Positions 1-10,231 of a stretch of DNA of 64,000 nt are shown here, piece after piece. Position 1 is the first letter of the stretch; every line of letters begins with the position of its first letter. The stretch covers positions 1,488,001-1,552,000 of the forward strand of contig JALJCQ010000026.1 of NCBI GenBank assembly GCA_023091665.1, read 5' to 3'. The translations under genes were made by a program, and so were the position numbers. Origin of the DNA: Pythium myriotylum (taxonomy: Eukaryota; Oomycota; Peronosporomycetes; Pythiales; Pythiaceae). The notes under the pieces were generated by a model. The model searched no databases. It was not told where the DNA came from and was given only the letters and a program-made list of their open reading frames with translations.

Positions 1-2527
1 AACGCGCTGATCCCGTGTAGATTTCGTCGCTGTTGTCGAGGGGTCCGTCCTCGAATGCTCCTTCGCCGTTCACACCGCCACCCATGATGAACACCTCGTT
101 CGAGACGACGAAGTTGCCCCGCGCCGTCGTGCCACGGCCCGTGCCCATGAACTCGACGTAGGACGAGCGGCCGAACATGGACACACGCTGCGGTGCCACG
201 CCGTACTGCACGCCTCCAGTCTGCTGAGGGTTCATCACACTTTGCAGATGGCGAGTCGTCTGGATGTTGCGCTGCAGCACGCGGCGGCGGTGGAGCAGCG
301 CACGCTGCAACTCGGCGGGGTTCGAGCCTGCCGGAGGAACACGAAGCCCGCCTCCGGTGAGCCACTGCCTCTCGTTACTCGTGCTTGTTTCCGTTCCGAC
401 AATGCTAGCAGCCGTCGACTGATCCATCAGGGCGAGTCGGATGCCCAAGTTGGAGAGCGCCACAGTCGACTGCACGCAGATCACGCCACGGTTACGAAGC
501 TGCTCGAGATGCGACGAGCCCTCGAAGAACGCGACGAGACGAGGCTTGCGTCCACCCGTTGTGTGGATCAAACGCACATACTCGAGCACACGGTCGCTGT
601 CCACTGTGAAGAGCACGAGGTCGTTCTGGCGCTCAGTCATGGCCGCTCGTACGCGAGCGGCGGGGTCCTCGTTCGGGCGACGCACAGCCGGCCGGAGATC
701 GACGACGTTCTCGGCCGCGTCACCTCTCAAGTATGCCGAGCGGATGTGGTCCAGCATGGCATCCCACTCGGCGGCCTTGCCGTCGTTCAGTGATGGCATC
801 GCTACGTCGGCGCCGTGGAGTGCGAGCTGGAGCGCGAGCTCACACGCGATCTCGTCATCGCCAACAACGACAGCGCGTCGGATCGGCATTAGTGGCTCGT
901 TGGGGCCTCCACCGAGCAGACCAGCTGTGCCAATGTTGGGCATGCCGCTCTTGGGCAGAGCCGACTCGAGGTCGCCGTCGTCGGGTGCGCCGGGAGTCTT
1001 GCTGTCAGCTTTTTTGCCGTTGACCTGGCTCTCTCCGGCGCGGTTGAGACCCATGGCACAGAGCACTGGCCCGACGATTTGGTTGACGACGACGGCCGCG
1101 ACGATGGTCGCTGCGAACTCGGACGCCCACGCGTCTTTGCTGAGGCTCTTGATCTCGTTCGCGAGGCCGAGCGCGACACCGGCCTGTGGCGTCATGGTGA
1201 GCCAGAGGTTGTTGTACTGGTGAGGAGGCAGCTTGAGCAGGAAGCGACCAGCAGAGTAGCACGCGAGGAAGATGGCGGCGTACCGCAAGCTCACAAAGAG
1301 ACTCATCAGGGGGATGGCGTTCGCCACTTGGTTGAGCTTGAGCCCGGCGCCCGTCATGACGAAGAAGGGCAGGAACACGAACGGCGCGGACGCATCGAGG
1401 ATCACGTGCATGTCGTGGCGGATCTTCGAGTGGTGACCAGCGAGACACGAGCCGACCATTAGCACGAGCAGCGGCTCGAACTTAACGTCCCAGACGTGGC
1501 CGAACGCGGCGATCGTGGCCTCGGAGATGGCAGTCGTCGAGATGTAGAAGATGTAGCCCATGAAGAGCCACACAAAGCCCTTGAAGTAGAGCGAGCCGAA
1601 GAACGAACCGCTTTGTTTGTGGTGGTGTGAGGGCTCCTGCATGACGACGACCACGTCGCCGTTATCGTCGACGTGGTTGTGCGGCACAGCGTCGTGGTGG
1701 CCGTGATCCGGACCGCCCGGGATCATGAAGATGGCAAGAATGAGCAGGCCGATGAGCACGCCGACGAGGATGTTGGAGAAGACGATGCCCATGGTGAACA
1801 TGAGATTGCCGAACGTGATGGCAAGTTTGGCACAGTAGACCGACGAGACGACGCGAGCGATCGAGAACGAGATGAGCACGACGAACTCGGCCGTCATGGT
1901 CGCGCCGAGCATGAGGTTGGTGAACGGCCCGACGCTGTTAAGCTCGATCTTGATGGCCATGACGGTAGCCGGTGAGCCGAGCACGGCGATCGAGCCGAAG
2001 AGCAGCGCGATCGCGAGCTTGCAGGATGTGTCGAAGCTGCCGTAGAAGAAGGGTCCGGCGCCGACCGTCATGACAAATGTGAGCAGCACCATGGCCGTGA
2101 GGTAGAGTACGACGAGCAGCTGGAGGATGCCTTTGATCTGCGGCTTGAGCTCGGGCAGGTAGATCTCTTGCCCAGCTTGGAACGAGATGAACGAAAGTGC
2201 CATGGCGTTGATGCTCGAGGCCAGCAACTGCACGGTCGTGGTCGTGAGCAGGTTGGCGACGAAAGGCCCCGTCACGACGCCCACGAGCAAGTAGCCCGTG
2301 ATCAGCGGGAGCTTGAGGAATCGCGGGAAGAGCGTGCCGAGCGGATGCGCGGCCACGAGCACGATGAGAAAGCTGAGCACGTTAAGCAGCGTGTCGTCAA
2401 GCACTTCCTTGCTCCCGAACGGCGTCAAGGCCTTGGTGGTCGTGGCATTGCCCGAGGCGTTGCCCGAGGCTTCGAGAGACCGTAAGACCCCAGGGTAGAC
2501 TGGCGCAAACTCCGAGGTTGGCAACAT
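1..2527 (-). CDS. CPA2-type cation/proton antiporter, C-terminus beyond window edge
   Basis: The minus-strand frame stays open from an ATG at 2527 to the window edge (about 842 codons), so the 3' end is missing. The protein is a close paralogue of the antiporter at 7249-10110: both share the core around 'FISFQAGQEIYLPELKPQI' and the segment 'LFGSIAVLGSPATVMAIKIE'. This is the membrane domain of monovalent cation:proton antiporters (CPA2, KefB/KEA-like), which exchange K+ or Na+ for H+. Two hydrophobic halves flank a short His/Asp-rich hydrophilic loop. A soluble domain starting near 'RRAVVVGDDEIACELALQL' resembles an RCK/TrkA-N nucleotide-binding fold. Unlike the paralogue, no signal peptide precedes the first membrane segment. 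An in-frame stop lies just upstream of ATG 2527 and a core-promoter match lies at 2601-2616, which supports this start. An upstream exon cannot be excluded. Confidence 0.85.
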   Translation of the reverse strand, partial: MLPTSEFAPVYPGVLRSLEASGNASGNATTTKALTPFGSKEVLDDTLLNVLSFLIVLVAAHPLGTLFPRFLKLPLITGYLLVGVVTGPFVANLLTTTTVQLLASSINAMALSFISFQAGQEIYLPELKPQIKGILQLLVVLYLTAMVLLTFVMTVGAGPFFYGSFDTSCKLAIALLFGSIAVLGSPATVMAIKIELNSVGPFTNLMLGATMTAEFVVLISFSIARVVSSVYCAKLAITFGNLMFTMGIVFSNILVGVLIGLLILAIFMIPGGPDHGHHDAVPHNHVDDNGDVVVVMQEPSHHHKQSGSFFGSLYFKGFVWLFMGYIFYISTTAISEATIAAFGHVWDVKFEPLLVLMVGSCLAGHHSKIRHDMHVILDASAPFVFLPFFVMTGAGLKLNQVANAIPLMSLFVSLRYAAIFLACYSAGRFLLKLPPHQYNNLWLTMTPQAGVALGLANEIKSLSKDAWASEFAATIVAAVVVNQIVGPVLCAMGLNRAGESQVNGKKADSKTPGAPDDGDLESALPKSGMPNIGTAGLLGGGPNEPLMPIRRAVVVGDDEIACELALQLALHGADVAMPSLNDGKAAEWDAMLDHIRSAYLRGDAAENVVDLRPAVRRPNEDPAARVRAAMTERQNDLVLFTVDSDRVLEYVRLIHTTGGRKPRLVAFFEGSSHLEQLRNRGVICVQSTVALSNLGIRLALMDQSTAASIVGTETSTSNERQWLTGGGLRVPPAGSNPAELQRALLHRRRVLQRNIQTTRHLQSVMNPQQTGGVQYGVAPQRVSMFGRSSYVEFMGTGRGTTARGNFVVSNEVFIMGGGVNGEGAFEDGPLDNSDEIYTGSAR

Positions 2528-3356
2528 CGAAGCTCCAGAGGACGATCAACTGCACGAAACGCGTGCAGTGGATGAAGCTCAACCACGACGACGACGGACG
2601 ATAAATGCGAAAGTGAAGAGCGCCGAGTCCTGAACTTGGGCAGCCAACTGACGTGATGGCGAAAGCTCCAACGCATTTCATCCACCTGTGTCTCACGCAG
2701 TAGGAGCCCAGGGAGAGCCCGGTTCTGATGGCGAGACTGCTCTCTACGAGCCACGACCAGATGGACGCCGTGAACAAGCCGATCCCACGACTCTTCCCGG
2801 GGAGAAGAGCGTCGCGGCAACTTGTGGAGGTGTCCGTTGGAGCCTCAAGCATTTTACTACTGTACATGGACAAGCTTTTCTACACAATAGTTGCCGTTTT
2901 CCCCGACCCCTAAACAGACCTAACTACCGCAACAAAAACCGGCTTTTTTTCCACCCAATGGAAGACTCAGACGAGTCGTCTGAGTCCGCTTCTGAGACAT
3001 TTCCCTTGCCTAATGGAGATTAAGCCAACGAGCGCACGAGCGTGGACTCAGACGGAGCAAAGTGTCACTAAAAAAGACCTTTTACGCGAGAAGTGTCAAC
3101 TCAACCTGTTTTTGGTAGTGCAACACGGCATTTGCCGCATGGGAAAGCTCATTTAGGATATTATCCGGATTTTATTAGCACCTGCCCTGTCCACAGAGCC
3201 ACGTCGACGCTCTTCCGACGCAGGTGCCTCATCATCGTGACTGGCAATCTCTCTGCCTGACTCTCTCTCGTTCTCTCGTTCTCGTCCTGCCGCTTCCCAT
3301 TTCCGCTCTCGCCACGCCAGTCGTAGAAGAAAAAAAAACACTCGCTCGCTGCACCA
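2528..3356. other. Intergenic region
   Basis: This is the divergent promoter region between the left antiporter gene and the small secreted-protein gene. It holds a short hairpin at 2550-2568 (7-bp arms, CTGCACG/CGTGCAG) and pyrimidine-rich sequence at 3250-3305 with an FPR-like CCCATTTCC before the next ATG. No convincing gene is present. Confidence 0.5.
2601..2616 (-). promoter_or_regulatory. Oomycete-type Inr/FPR core promoter match
   Basis: On the minus strand this reads TCACTTTCGCATTTAT: an Inr-like TCACTTT followed by an FPR-like CATTT. It lies about 75-90 nt before the ATG of the left antiporter gene, the usual distance for oomycete transcription starts. The assignment is inferred from motif resemblance only. 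Confidence 0.45.
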
Positions 3357-3605
3357 ATGAAGAATCTGCTGCTCGCGCTGCTCGTGCTCGTGTTCGTAAC
3401 GGAGACCGTGGCGCAAAATGTGCGCGCGCTGGCCGAGTCGAGCGGCTCGTCGCACGCGAGCACCGAGGCCGGCGCGAGCCACGAGGCCAAGGCCGAAGGA
3501 CCGTCGACGTCGTCGTTCACGGGCCCGCTCGTGGTCGGCGCGCTCGCGATCGTGCTGATCGGCGCGGTCGTCAAGTTCCGCACACGCCAGGCCGACGCCA
3601 ACTAG
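3357..3605 (+). CDS. Small secreted or single-pass membrane protein, 82 aa
   Basis: The 82-residue protein starts with a clear signal peptide (MKNLLLALLVLVFVTETVAQ; likely cleavage after residue 18-20). A Ser/Ala/Glu-rich hydrophilic stretch follows (about 25-53), then one hydrophobic segment (about 55-73, GPLVVGALAIVLIGAVV) and a short basic tail (KFRTRQADAN). This topology suggests a type I membrane peptide with a low-complexity outer part, similar in plan to small mucin- or AGP-like peptides, but I recognise no family. GC-rich third positions match neighbouring genes and a pyrimidine-rich core-promoter-like tract lies about 50 nt upstream, so I consider it a real gene. Function unknown. 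Confidence 0.6.
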   Translation: MKNLLLALLVLVFVTETVAQNVRALAESSGSSHASTEAGASHEAKAEGPSTSSFTGPLVVGALAIVLIGAVVKFRTRQADAN

Positions 3606-4225
3606 ACCAGACAAGAAGAGAAGAAGATCGAGAGATGAACCCACAGAGCGCACGATGAAGCCTCGCTCGCCAAAAAGAAACCAGAGAAAAACAGAGATAA
3701 AAGGATGCGGTCCCTGTATTTATATGTGAGACCTTGGACGGGATCTGCAACTACAAGTAGCACGCCACGTTTGAAAGAAATACATAACGCTGATTTGGGA
3801 CATGGAGATTGCAAGCGAGACTTCGTGCCTTTTCGTCGGCGGAGAGTGTGTCGTTGAGATGGTCGCATAGGATGCCGGTGCTCGGGCCGTGCAATGGGGT
3901 AGCAGAGAAATGCACCGCGTCCCGAGCAGAATTCTGTTCCCAGCGGATACCTAACTTCGCGTCGGTGGGTCAATCTGGATACCACGAGTGTGACATCATC
4001 CCACATGATGCGCGTCAAGAGCAGGGCCTCCCCGGCACAGCAAGGCGCTCGGTCTCGCTGTCCACGGCTTGCGTTCGAGATCTTCCAGATGAGTTGTGGG
4101 TCCATTTTAACGAAGACACTGACTTCTAAGTTAGCCAATCAGATTGTGAGAGTTGACATTTGTAGCTCCTCATGAGCCAATCATATGCTATGGATTTAGA
4201 AAGTACAGCACCCTTCGTGTTGGTC
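3606..4225. other. Intergenic region between convergent genes
   Basis: This AT-richer spacer lies between the 3' ends of the small secreted-protein gene and the 764-aa membrane-protein gene. Short open frames here lack GC3 bias and known motifs. I see no gene. Confidence 0.5.
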
Positions 4226-6520
4226 TCAACTGCAGCGGAGCTTCTTCTCGTTGCCCAGCAGCCAGCGAATATCGAGGATCGACATAGTCGACATGGCGTC
4301 AGTCACTACAAACTCGCGCAGCCCTGTGTCTTTGTTGGATACTAGTGAGCCGGCGTGTTTCTCGTCCACGAGCAGCACGCGGCCTAGGTACCCATCCGAA
4401 ACAACATGGATCAGTCGGTCGAAGATGCTGCTCTTGGCACCGTTGATTGGTTCCTTCTGGCCGGCGTTATCAACGTCCGCCGTGTTTTCATTCACACTGG
4501 ATTCACCCAAAGTAGGCTGGGACCCTATTCGTGTGGAAGCGACAAGAGGCGTTTGGCGAACGACCATGGACGCGTTGCTCTCTCCGATGCCGTCGGCAAT
4601 GTAGGCCCCACCTTTGAAGCTTGTCAGTGAAGCCTTTGTCTCTCGGATGAGCCCCATTGCGAGAGCGCGCTGCACAGGGTAATGAAACCTCACGGGCTTT
4701 TGCGAAAAGCCACTGCCGACAAATATGTAGTCGCCGGCTAAGTGGACGTAGCCGCTTGGTCCGGACAGATACAGTAGCTGAAGCAGCGAACCAATGTCGA
4801 CTTTCGTGTATGGTTTTCGGTCAACGAGTAGTTGAGGATCGCTCGGCTCCAGGCCAAGCATTTGAGCGGCCATGAGACCGTCCCATCCGGATACCATGTA
4901 TCGCTTTTGCAGTAGTCGCATCATGCCATTGTTGGCCACGTGACGGTACCTGGTGCAAAGCAGAAAAATACCCACAACTTGTCCGCAGCCCGTGAGAATC
5001 GTGAGGATCGTTAGCAAGTCGCACACGATTTCACTCTTCCAGAAGGGCGAGATTACCGGGATTCCACCGTACATGCCCACTTTGTACGGGACAGCGCGCA
5101 CCATGAAAGTTGGCGCACCGCGGTACTTGAGCATGAGTGCAAGAATGACGCACAGCAGTAGGTTGTAGAGCTTGTACGTGAGAAACAAAGCCGCGCTATC
5201 CATGAACCACTCGATTTTCTCTCGCGTTGTTGTCTTGATGACTCGCATTGAACGCAGCGAGCGAGCGAAGACCTTCACGAAGTACCGTAGCAGCGTGTGC
5301 ACGAGACACATGATCCACGTGATCTTCGTCAACGCGCCGCACAAGAAGAGGAAGCTCTCCATCGTGATTTTCATGATGAGCATCCACGTGCCGACTTGGA
5401 GCGTCACGTACGTGAGGCGGATATTGGTGACTGCGTCCAGAATGCTCAGCATAATGTACGCCCAGTGGTTCATCCAGATGTCGGACGCGATGAGCAGGCT
5501 GCCTTTAAATCGGATCACCGAACGCTCTTGTTCGGTGAAGAAAATAGCCACGGGCATGAACGGAAGCACGTACTTGAGCGGTTTGTGGGTTCCTTTGAAT
5601 CGCACATCGAACGGCAGGTAGTACACGTTCCGGTTCCGCATGAGCGCGGCTACGACGCCGCGTGAGATCATCACGATCGTGACGATACTATAAAGCATCG
5701 TGACAATGTACGAAAACCACCCGGCGGGTGGTAACGCGAGCAGCACGTTGGCACCTTCGTCCACGCCTGTCGACTCAAAGAGCGACCACTTCTTGTCCGA
5801 GTTGCTGATTCGAGGGAGTGCGCGGCACTCGCTTGTCTGGATCATGATGTGGTAGCTCCCACCAGCCCAGTACGATTGGTGGGCAAGCAAGTCAGCTTGG
5901 AACGGGAATGCCAGGCTGGGGCGGCCGAGACACTTGAGGAACGGCACGCCGCGCTCGCCAAAGTCCTTGTTGGCGCCGACCTGGATCAGCCGGTTTTCCT
6001 GTAGCGCCTCGAAATTGTCCAGAATGTATCGGTAGCACTGCGTCGCGTTCTTGTTGTTCTTGGCGATGCAGTCGTCGCGCCACTTGGTCTTGACGTTGAC
6101 CATCTTGCACTTCGGCGCTGAGATGCTGTACACGAAGACCTGCACGCGGCGTGGGCCTTTTCCCCAGAAGTCGTCGTACACGAGTCCCATGACTGCCGCG
6201 GTGTTTGAATTGAGGTTCGTGCACACGCTGCGGTACTCCCCGATCGAGTACGGGTCGCGTCTCGGCGCCGTGATGAAGCGGTACGTGCTGATGTCGTCGA
6301 GAGACGCGAGTTTGTCGAGGCGGAAGTTGTCGTCGAGCGCCATTTCGGTGTTGATCGAGCCATCGCGAAGACGCTGGCGGATCGGATCGTAGCGGCCTGT
6401 GACGGCCACGAGCAACGGGTTCTCGCGCAGCCCCGTAAAGAGCGTCAGCGCCGTCGACGCGACGTTGAGTAGCACGAGGAAGAGCTTGACGAACGTAAAC
6501 TTTCGGAACGCGACGGCCAT
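4226..6520 (-). CDS. Large multi-pass membrane protein of unknown function, 764 aa
   Basis: This is one uninterrupted 764-codon frame. An N-terminal hydrophobic anchor (about 9-30) is followed by a roughly 230-residue soluble, Cys-containing domain (about 35-265) that would face the lumen or outside. Then come at least six hydrophobic segments: about 268-293 (around WFSYIVTMLYSIVTIVMISR), 345-420 (several), 447-467 (YKLYNLLLCVILALMLKY) and 500-527 (LLTILTILTGCGQVVGIFLL). The C-terminal third (about 530-764) is soluble and includes 'HYPVQRALAMGLI' and an Asn/Ser-rich linker. I recall similar large membrane proteins of unknown role as multi-copy in oomycetes, but I cannot name a domain. Transporter, channel-like and scaffold roles are all open. 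The start MAVAFRKFTF is the first ATG of the frame. Confidence 0.75.
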   Translation of the reverse strand: MAVAFRKFTFVKLFLVLLNVASTALTLFTGLRENPLLVAVTGRYDPIRQRLRDGSINTEMALDDNFRLDKLASLDDISTYRFITAPRRDPYSIGEYRSVCTNLNSNTAAVMGLVYDDFWGKGPRRVQVFVYSISAPKCKMVNVKTKWRDDCIAKNNKNATQCYRYILDNFEALQENRLIQVGANKDFGERGVPFLKCLGRPSLAFPFQADLLAHQSYWAGGSYHIMIQTSECRALPRISNSDKKWSLFESTGVDEGANVLLALPPAGWFSYIVTMLYSIVTIVMISRGVVAALMRNRNVYYLPFDVRFKGTHKPLKYVLPFMPVAIFFTEQERSVIRFKGSLLIASDIWMNHWAYIMLSILDAVTNIRLTYVTLQVGTWMLIMKITMESFLFLCGALTKITWIMCLVHTLLRYFVKVFARSLRSMRVIKTTTREKIEWFMDSAALFLTYKLYNLLLCVILALMLKYRGAPTFMVRAVPYKVGMYGGIPVISPFWKSEIVCDLLTILTILTGCGQVVGIFLLCTRYRHVANNGMMRLLQKRYMVSGWDGLMAAQMLGLEPSDPQLLVDRKPYTKVDIGSLLQLLYLSGPSGYVHLAGDYIFVGSGFSQKPVRFHYPVQRALAMGLIRETKASLTSFKGGAYIADGIGESNASMVVRQTPLVASTRIGSQPTLGESSVNENTADVDNAGQKEPINGAKSSIFDRLIHVVSDGYLGRVLLVDEKHAGSLVSNKDTGLREFVVTDAMSTMSILDIRWLLGNEKKLRCS

Positions 6521-7248
6521 GATGAAGACGATTCTAGTGCCTCCTACCGCACCGAAGGCACACTGGGAGCAGTCGCGGAAAAAAAGGCTTCAACGAGTTC
6601 ACTCGACCAAAGGTTACAACGTTTGGCAGTTGCGTGAGCATGAGCACCAGCGAATTTGGTGGGGCGGTGGTTTCGCGTTCCGGCCTCAACGGTCTCAAGT
6701 ATTAAAAATACACGATCGCTTTTTGCTTTTCCTCGTCGCAAAAATGAAGAAACAAAACATACGACGTTGTCGACCATGAGGCGGTGGGCAGCGCCCACGT
6801 CTCAGCGCGCCGTGAGCAGCACGTGGGGCGTTCAAGCGCGAGAAGGCTAGCGAACCACTACGACAAAGCGGTCCAATCGTAATCCTCATTTGGAGATCTT
6901 AATCTTCATCTACGAGCTGATTTACGCAAAACAAGGTGTCAATCTCAAAATATCCAACTTCTTTTTGTACAGGTCGGAAAATATCCAACCTTTTTTGGTG
7001 ATCTGCCGTACTTTCTCGCGCCTGATCACCTGCATCGTGGGCTACAGGACCACGTTCTCCCGACGACGCGTCAACTGACTGCGCCAGAGAACAAGCGCAG
7101 CTGACGACGCATCTCCCTCCGCCGCGTCCAGTTTGGCGCCGTGCGTTCAGCACGCCCCGTGACGCTGACCCTCGCTCGCTGGCTCGGACACTTTTGCATT
7201 CGCCTCGTCGCGTCCAGGGCTCTCCGCGTTGCGTCTTCCGTCCAAGCC
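6521..7248. other. Divergent intergenic region
   Basis: This stretch separates the 764-aa membrane-protein gene (minus) from the full antiporter gene (plus). It is AT-rich at 6890-7000. The frame of the downstream gene stays open back to 7141, but no ATG precedes 7249 in that extension. No gene is supported. Confidence 0.5.
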
Positions 7249-10110
7249 ATGCTGATACGACGCAGCGCTCGGCTGCTGCTCGCTGCCGCCGCCGCCGTGC
7301 TGCTCGCAGTCGTCGTCGTGGCTCATGAGCCGGTCTCCTATGAGCATGAGCGCCACCACCGCGAGCTCGCCGAGTCGACGCCGTTCGCCAACGCCGAGAA
7401 CACCAAGCGCGCGCTCCAGTACATGCTCGCGTTCCTCATGGTGCTGCTCGCGGCGCACCCGCTCGGCGTGCTCTTCCCTCGGTACCTCAAGCTGCCGCTG
7501 ATCACGGGCTACCTCATCGTCGGCATCCTCGCAGGGCCGTTCGTGGCGAATTTGCTGCCGACCAAGCTCATCGCGATGCTCTCGCCCTCGGTCAACGCGC
7601 TCGCGCTCTCGTTCATCTCGTTCCAGGCCGGCCAGGAGATCTACCTGCCCGAGCTCAAGCCGCAGATCCGCAGCATCCTCATTCTGCTCCTCGTGCTCTA
7701 CGTCGTGACCATGACGACGCTCACGGCCGTGCTCTTCTTCTTCAACGATCCGTTCTTCTACGACAAGTTCGAAGGCGCGTGCCAGCTCGCGATCGCGCTC
7801 ATGTTCGGCTCGATCGCCGTGCTCGGCTCGCCCGCGACCGTCATGGCCATCAAGATTGAGCTCAACAGCGTCGGGCCGTTCACGAACCTCATGCTCGGCG
7901 CGACCATGACGGCCGAGTTTGTCGTACTCGTCTCGTTCTCCGTCTCGCGCGTCATCTCGTCGATCTACTGCGCCAAGCTTGACGTCTCGTTCGCCAATCT
8001 CATGTTCACGCTCGGCGTTGTGCTCGCGAATCTGGTCATCGGCGCCGTCATCTCGCTGCTTATCATCGCCATCTTCTCGATCCCCGGCGGCCCCGAGCAT
8101 GACGAGGAATCGGCCGAGCTGCTCGTGGGCCAGGACCGTGAGAGCCACCAGGGCGCGGCCGTCACGACGGCGCAGCAATACATCACTCGCAGCCGTCGCA
8201 ACAGCCTGCGCAAGCCCGGCTTAGACCGCACCAAGAGCGGCCGCGGCGACCTCGAGTCGGCCATGAGCGTCATCAGCGAGCACCCGGACGAGCTGCTGCC
8301 GCATCCACACAACGCCTACGTCGAGGAGCGCGACGAGGACGACAAGCGCGGCCCTGGCTTTGGTATCTGGGTGCTCGAGGCCGTCGGCTCGCTCTACGGC
8401 AAGGGCTTCCTCTGGTTGCTCGCCGGCTACGCGTTCTACACGGCGACGACGACCATTTCCGAAGCCACGATCGCCGCGTACGGCCACTCGTGGGACGTCA
8501 AGTTCGAGCCGCTGCTCGTGCTCATGACAGCCTCGTGTCTCGCGGGCCACTACGCGACCATCCGCCACGACATGCACGTGATCCTCGATACGGCTGCGCC
8601 GTACATCTTCCTGCCTTTCTTCGTCATGACGGGCGCTGCTCTCAAGCTCGACCAAGTCGCCGACGCCATCCCGCTCATGAGCCTCTACGTCATCTTGCGC
8701 TACATCTCGATCTTCGTGGCCTGCTACGTCGGCGGCCGCTTCATCCTCAAGCTCGAGCCGCGCGAGTACAACAACCTCTGGCTCACCATGACGCCGCAGG
8801 CCGGTGTCGCGCTTGGTCTCGCGAACGAAGTCAAGGGGCTCAGCACCGAGCCCTGGGCTGCCGAGTTTGCCGCGACGATCGTCGCCGCCGTGGTCGTGAA
8901 CCAGATCATCGGCCCCGTGCTCTGTTCCATCGGCCTGAGCCGTGCCGGCGAGAGTTTCAACTCGCGCATGGCCAAGCTCGCAGCTGACAACGCTGCGTCC
9001 GGCGGTGTGAACGGTGGCGAGAACTCGGTCAACCACGGCGTGAGCGTAGCGAGCGGCAAGCTTGAGGAGCTCAACCTTCAGAACAACGGCGATCCAAGAC
9101 CGCTGCTACCGTTCTACAAGGTCAACAACGCCGTCGTCATCGGCGAGGACGAGGTGGCCTTCGAGGTCGCGCTCGAGCTGTCGCTGTACGGTGCCCACGT
9201 GAACGTGCCGCTGCTCGACGAAGAGCTCGCCGAGAAGTGGCACCAGATCAACGAGACGATTCTCGCGCGTTCGGCCAAGGGGGAGCTCATCAAGTACAAG
9301 AACAAGCTGCGTGACCCGTCGACCAAGGGCGAGATCGGCGAGATCCACTCGATGACCGCGGCGACCGACGTCGTCGTCTTCACGGGCGACCCACAACGGT
9401 CGCTCGACCACGTCAAGACCATGCAGGCGACGCTCGGTGGACGAAACAAGTGTCCTCGACTGATCGCTTTGATCCCTGACTGCACACTCGCACAGCAGTT
9501 CAAAGACCTCGGCGTGCTCATCATCCAGCCGTCGATCGCCATGGCCAACATCGCCACACGCATGGCGCTGCTCGAGTTCGACCTCGCGCAGCAGCTCTCA
9601 AACGAGATCTCGACGACCAGCAACTTCTCCACGGCCACTTACTTCATGCGCCACGACTCGGACAAGGAATCCGTCCACTCGCTCTCCGAGATGCGGCTCG
9701 GTGGCCGTCGTCTCGCGCTCGGCCGCAGCGTCGTCAACCACCACAACGTCAACTACGACCAGGTCGCCGAGGCGCTCGCAGCGGTCAATTTGCCTCCTCC
9801 TCCTCCACCGGCTCGTGTGTCCATGTTCGGTACCACAGCCCCAGGCCACGATCCTTTCCAGGCCCGCCAGGGCGGGCTCTCCGTGTACGAGCACTACGCC
9901 GTGGAAGACGCCGACGTGGACGACTACGGCTCGGGCGAAGTCTTCGCGGAGCAGTTCCTCCCGTCGCCTTCGGGCAGCGAGTCCCAGTTCCAACGCGGTC
10001 GCTCGCAGCGTCGCTCTCGGCTGTCGTCGCGTCAAGGACGCCGCTCGCGCTCGAATTCGGCCAACGCGACGGTGCCTCTTCGCCGCGTGAACTCGGGCCG
10101 CTTACCTTGA
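7249..10110 (+). CDS. CPA2-type monovalent cation/proton antiporter, 953 aa
   Basis: The first ATG of a long open frame is at 7249. It is followed by a strong signal peptide or anchor (RLLLAAAAAVLLAVVVVA, residues about 8-25). Residues about 60-290 and 385-570 are the two halves of a CPA2 (KefB/KEA-like) membrane domain, with 'FISFQAGQEIYLPELKPQI', 'GSIAVLGSPATVMAIKIE' and 'WLTMTPQAGVALGLANE'. They are separated by a roughly 90-residue acidic/Ser-rich cytosolic loop. Residues about 640-830 ('NAVVIGEDEVAFEVALELSL' onwards) look like an RCK/TrkA-N regulatory domain, and the tail is Ser/Arg-rich (QRRSRLSSRQGRRSRSNS), a plausible phosphorylation or sorting region. Expected role: K+ or Na+/H+ exchange at the plasma membrane or an endomembrane. 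It is an inverted paralogue of the gene at 1-2527. The ion is not determined by the sequence. Confidence 0.9.
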   Translation: MLIRRSARLLLAAAAAVLLAVVVVAHEPVSYEHERHHRELAESTPFANAENTKRALQYMLAFLMVLLAAHPLGVLFPRYLKLPLITGYLIVGILAGPFVANLLPTKLIAMLSPSVNALALSFISFQAGQEIYLPELKPQIRSILILLLVLYVVTMTTLTAVLFFFNDPFFYDKFEGACQLAIALMFGSIAVLGSPATVMAIKIELNSVGPFTNLMLGATMTAEFVVLVSFSVSRVISSIYCAKLDVSFANLMFTLGVVLANLVIGAVISLLIIAIFSIPGGPEHDEESAELLVGQDRESHQGAAVTTAQQYITRSRRNSLRKPGLDRTKSGRGDLESAMSVISEHPDELLPHPHNAYVEERDEDDKRGPGFGIWVLEAVGSLYGKGFLWLLAGYAFYTATTTISEATIAAYGHSWDVKFEPLLVLMTASCLAGHYATIRHDMHVILDTAAPYIFLPFFVMTGAALKLDQVADAIPLMSLYVILRYISIFVACYVGGRFILKLEPREYNNLWLTMTPQAGVALGLANEVKGLSTEPWAAEFAATIVAAVVVNQIIGPVLCSIGLSRAGESFNSRMAKLAADNAASGGVNGGENSVNHGVSVASGKLEELNLQNNGDPRPLLPFYKVNNAVVIGEDEVAFEVALELSLYGAHVNVPLLDEELAEKWHQINETILARSAKGELIKYKNKLRDPSTKGEIGEIHSMTAATDVVVFTGDPQRSLDHVKTMQATLGGRNKCPRLIALIPDCTLAQQFKDLGVLIIQPSIAMANIATRMALLEFDLAQQLSNEISTTSNFSTATYFMRHDSDKESVHSLSEMRLGGRRLALGRSVVNHHNVNYDQVAEALAAVNLPPPPPPARVSMFGTTAPGHDPFQARQGGLSVYEHYAVEDADVDDYGSGEVFAEQFLPSPSGSESQFQRGRSQRRSRLSSRQGRRSRSNSANATVPLRRVNSGRLP

Positions 10111-10231
10111 AGACACGACCCCCGAGAGCAAGTGACTCGAGAGAGAGATTTGTGTTTCGTAGCAGACAGAAAAGTTGTTAGACCCATATGAAAATCTAAG
10201 TGAATATCAAGAGACCATGTTGACACACGCC

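Noticed and set aside
7249..10110. Bacterial origin of the antiporter by recent transfer
   Set aside because: Codon use equals the neighbours, there is a eukaryotic signal peptide and a Ser/Arg tail, and a paralogue is nearby; CPA2 antiporters are common in eukaryotes.
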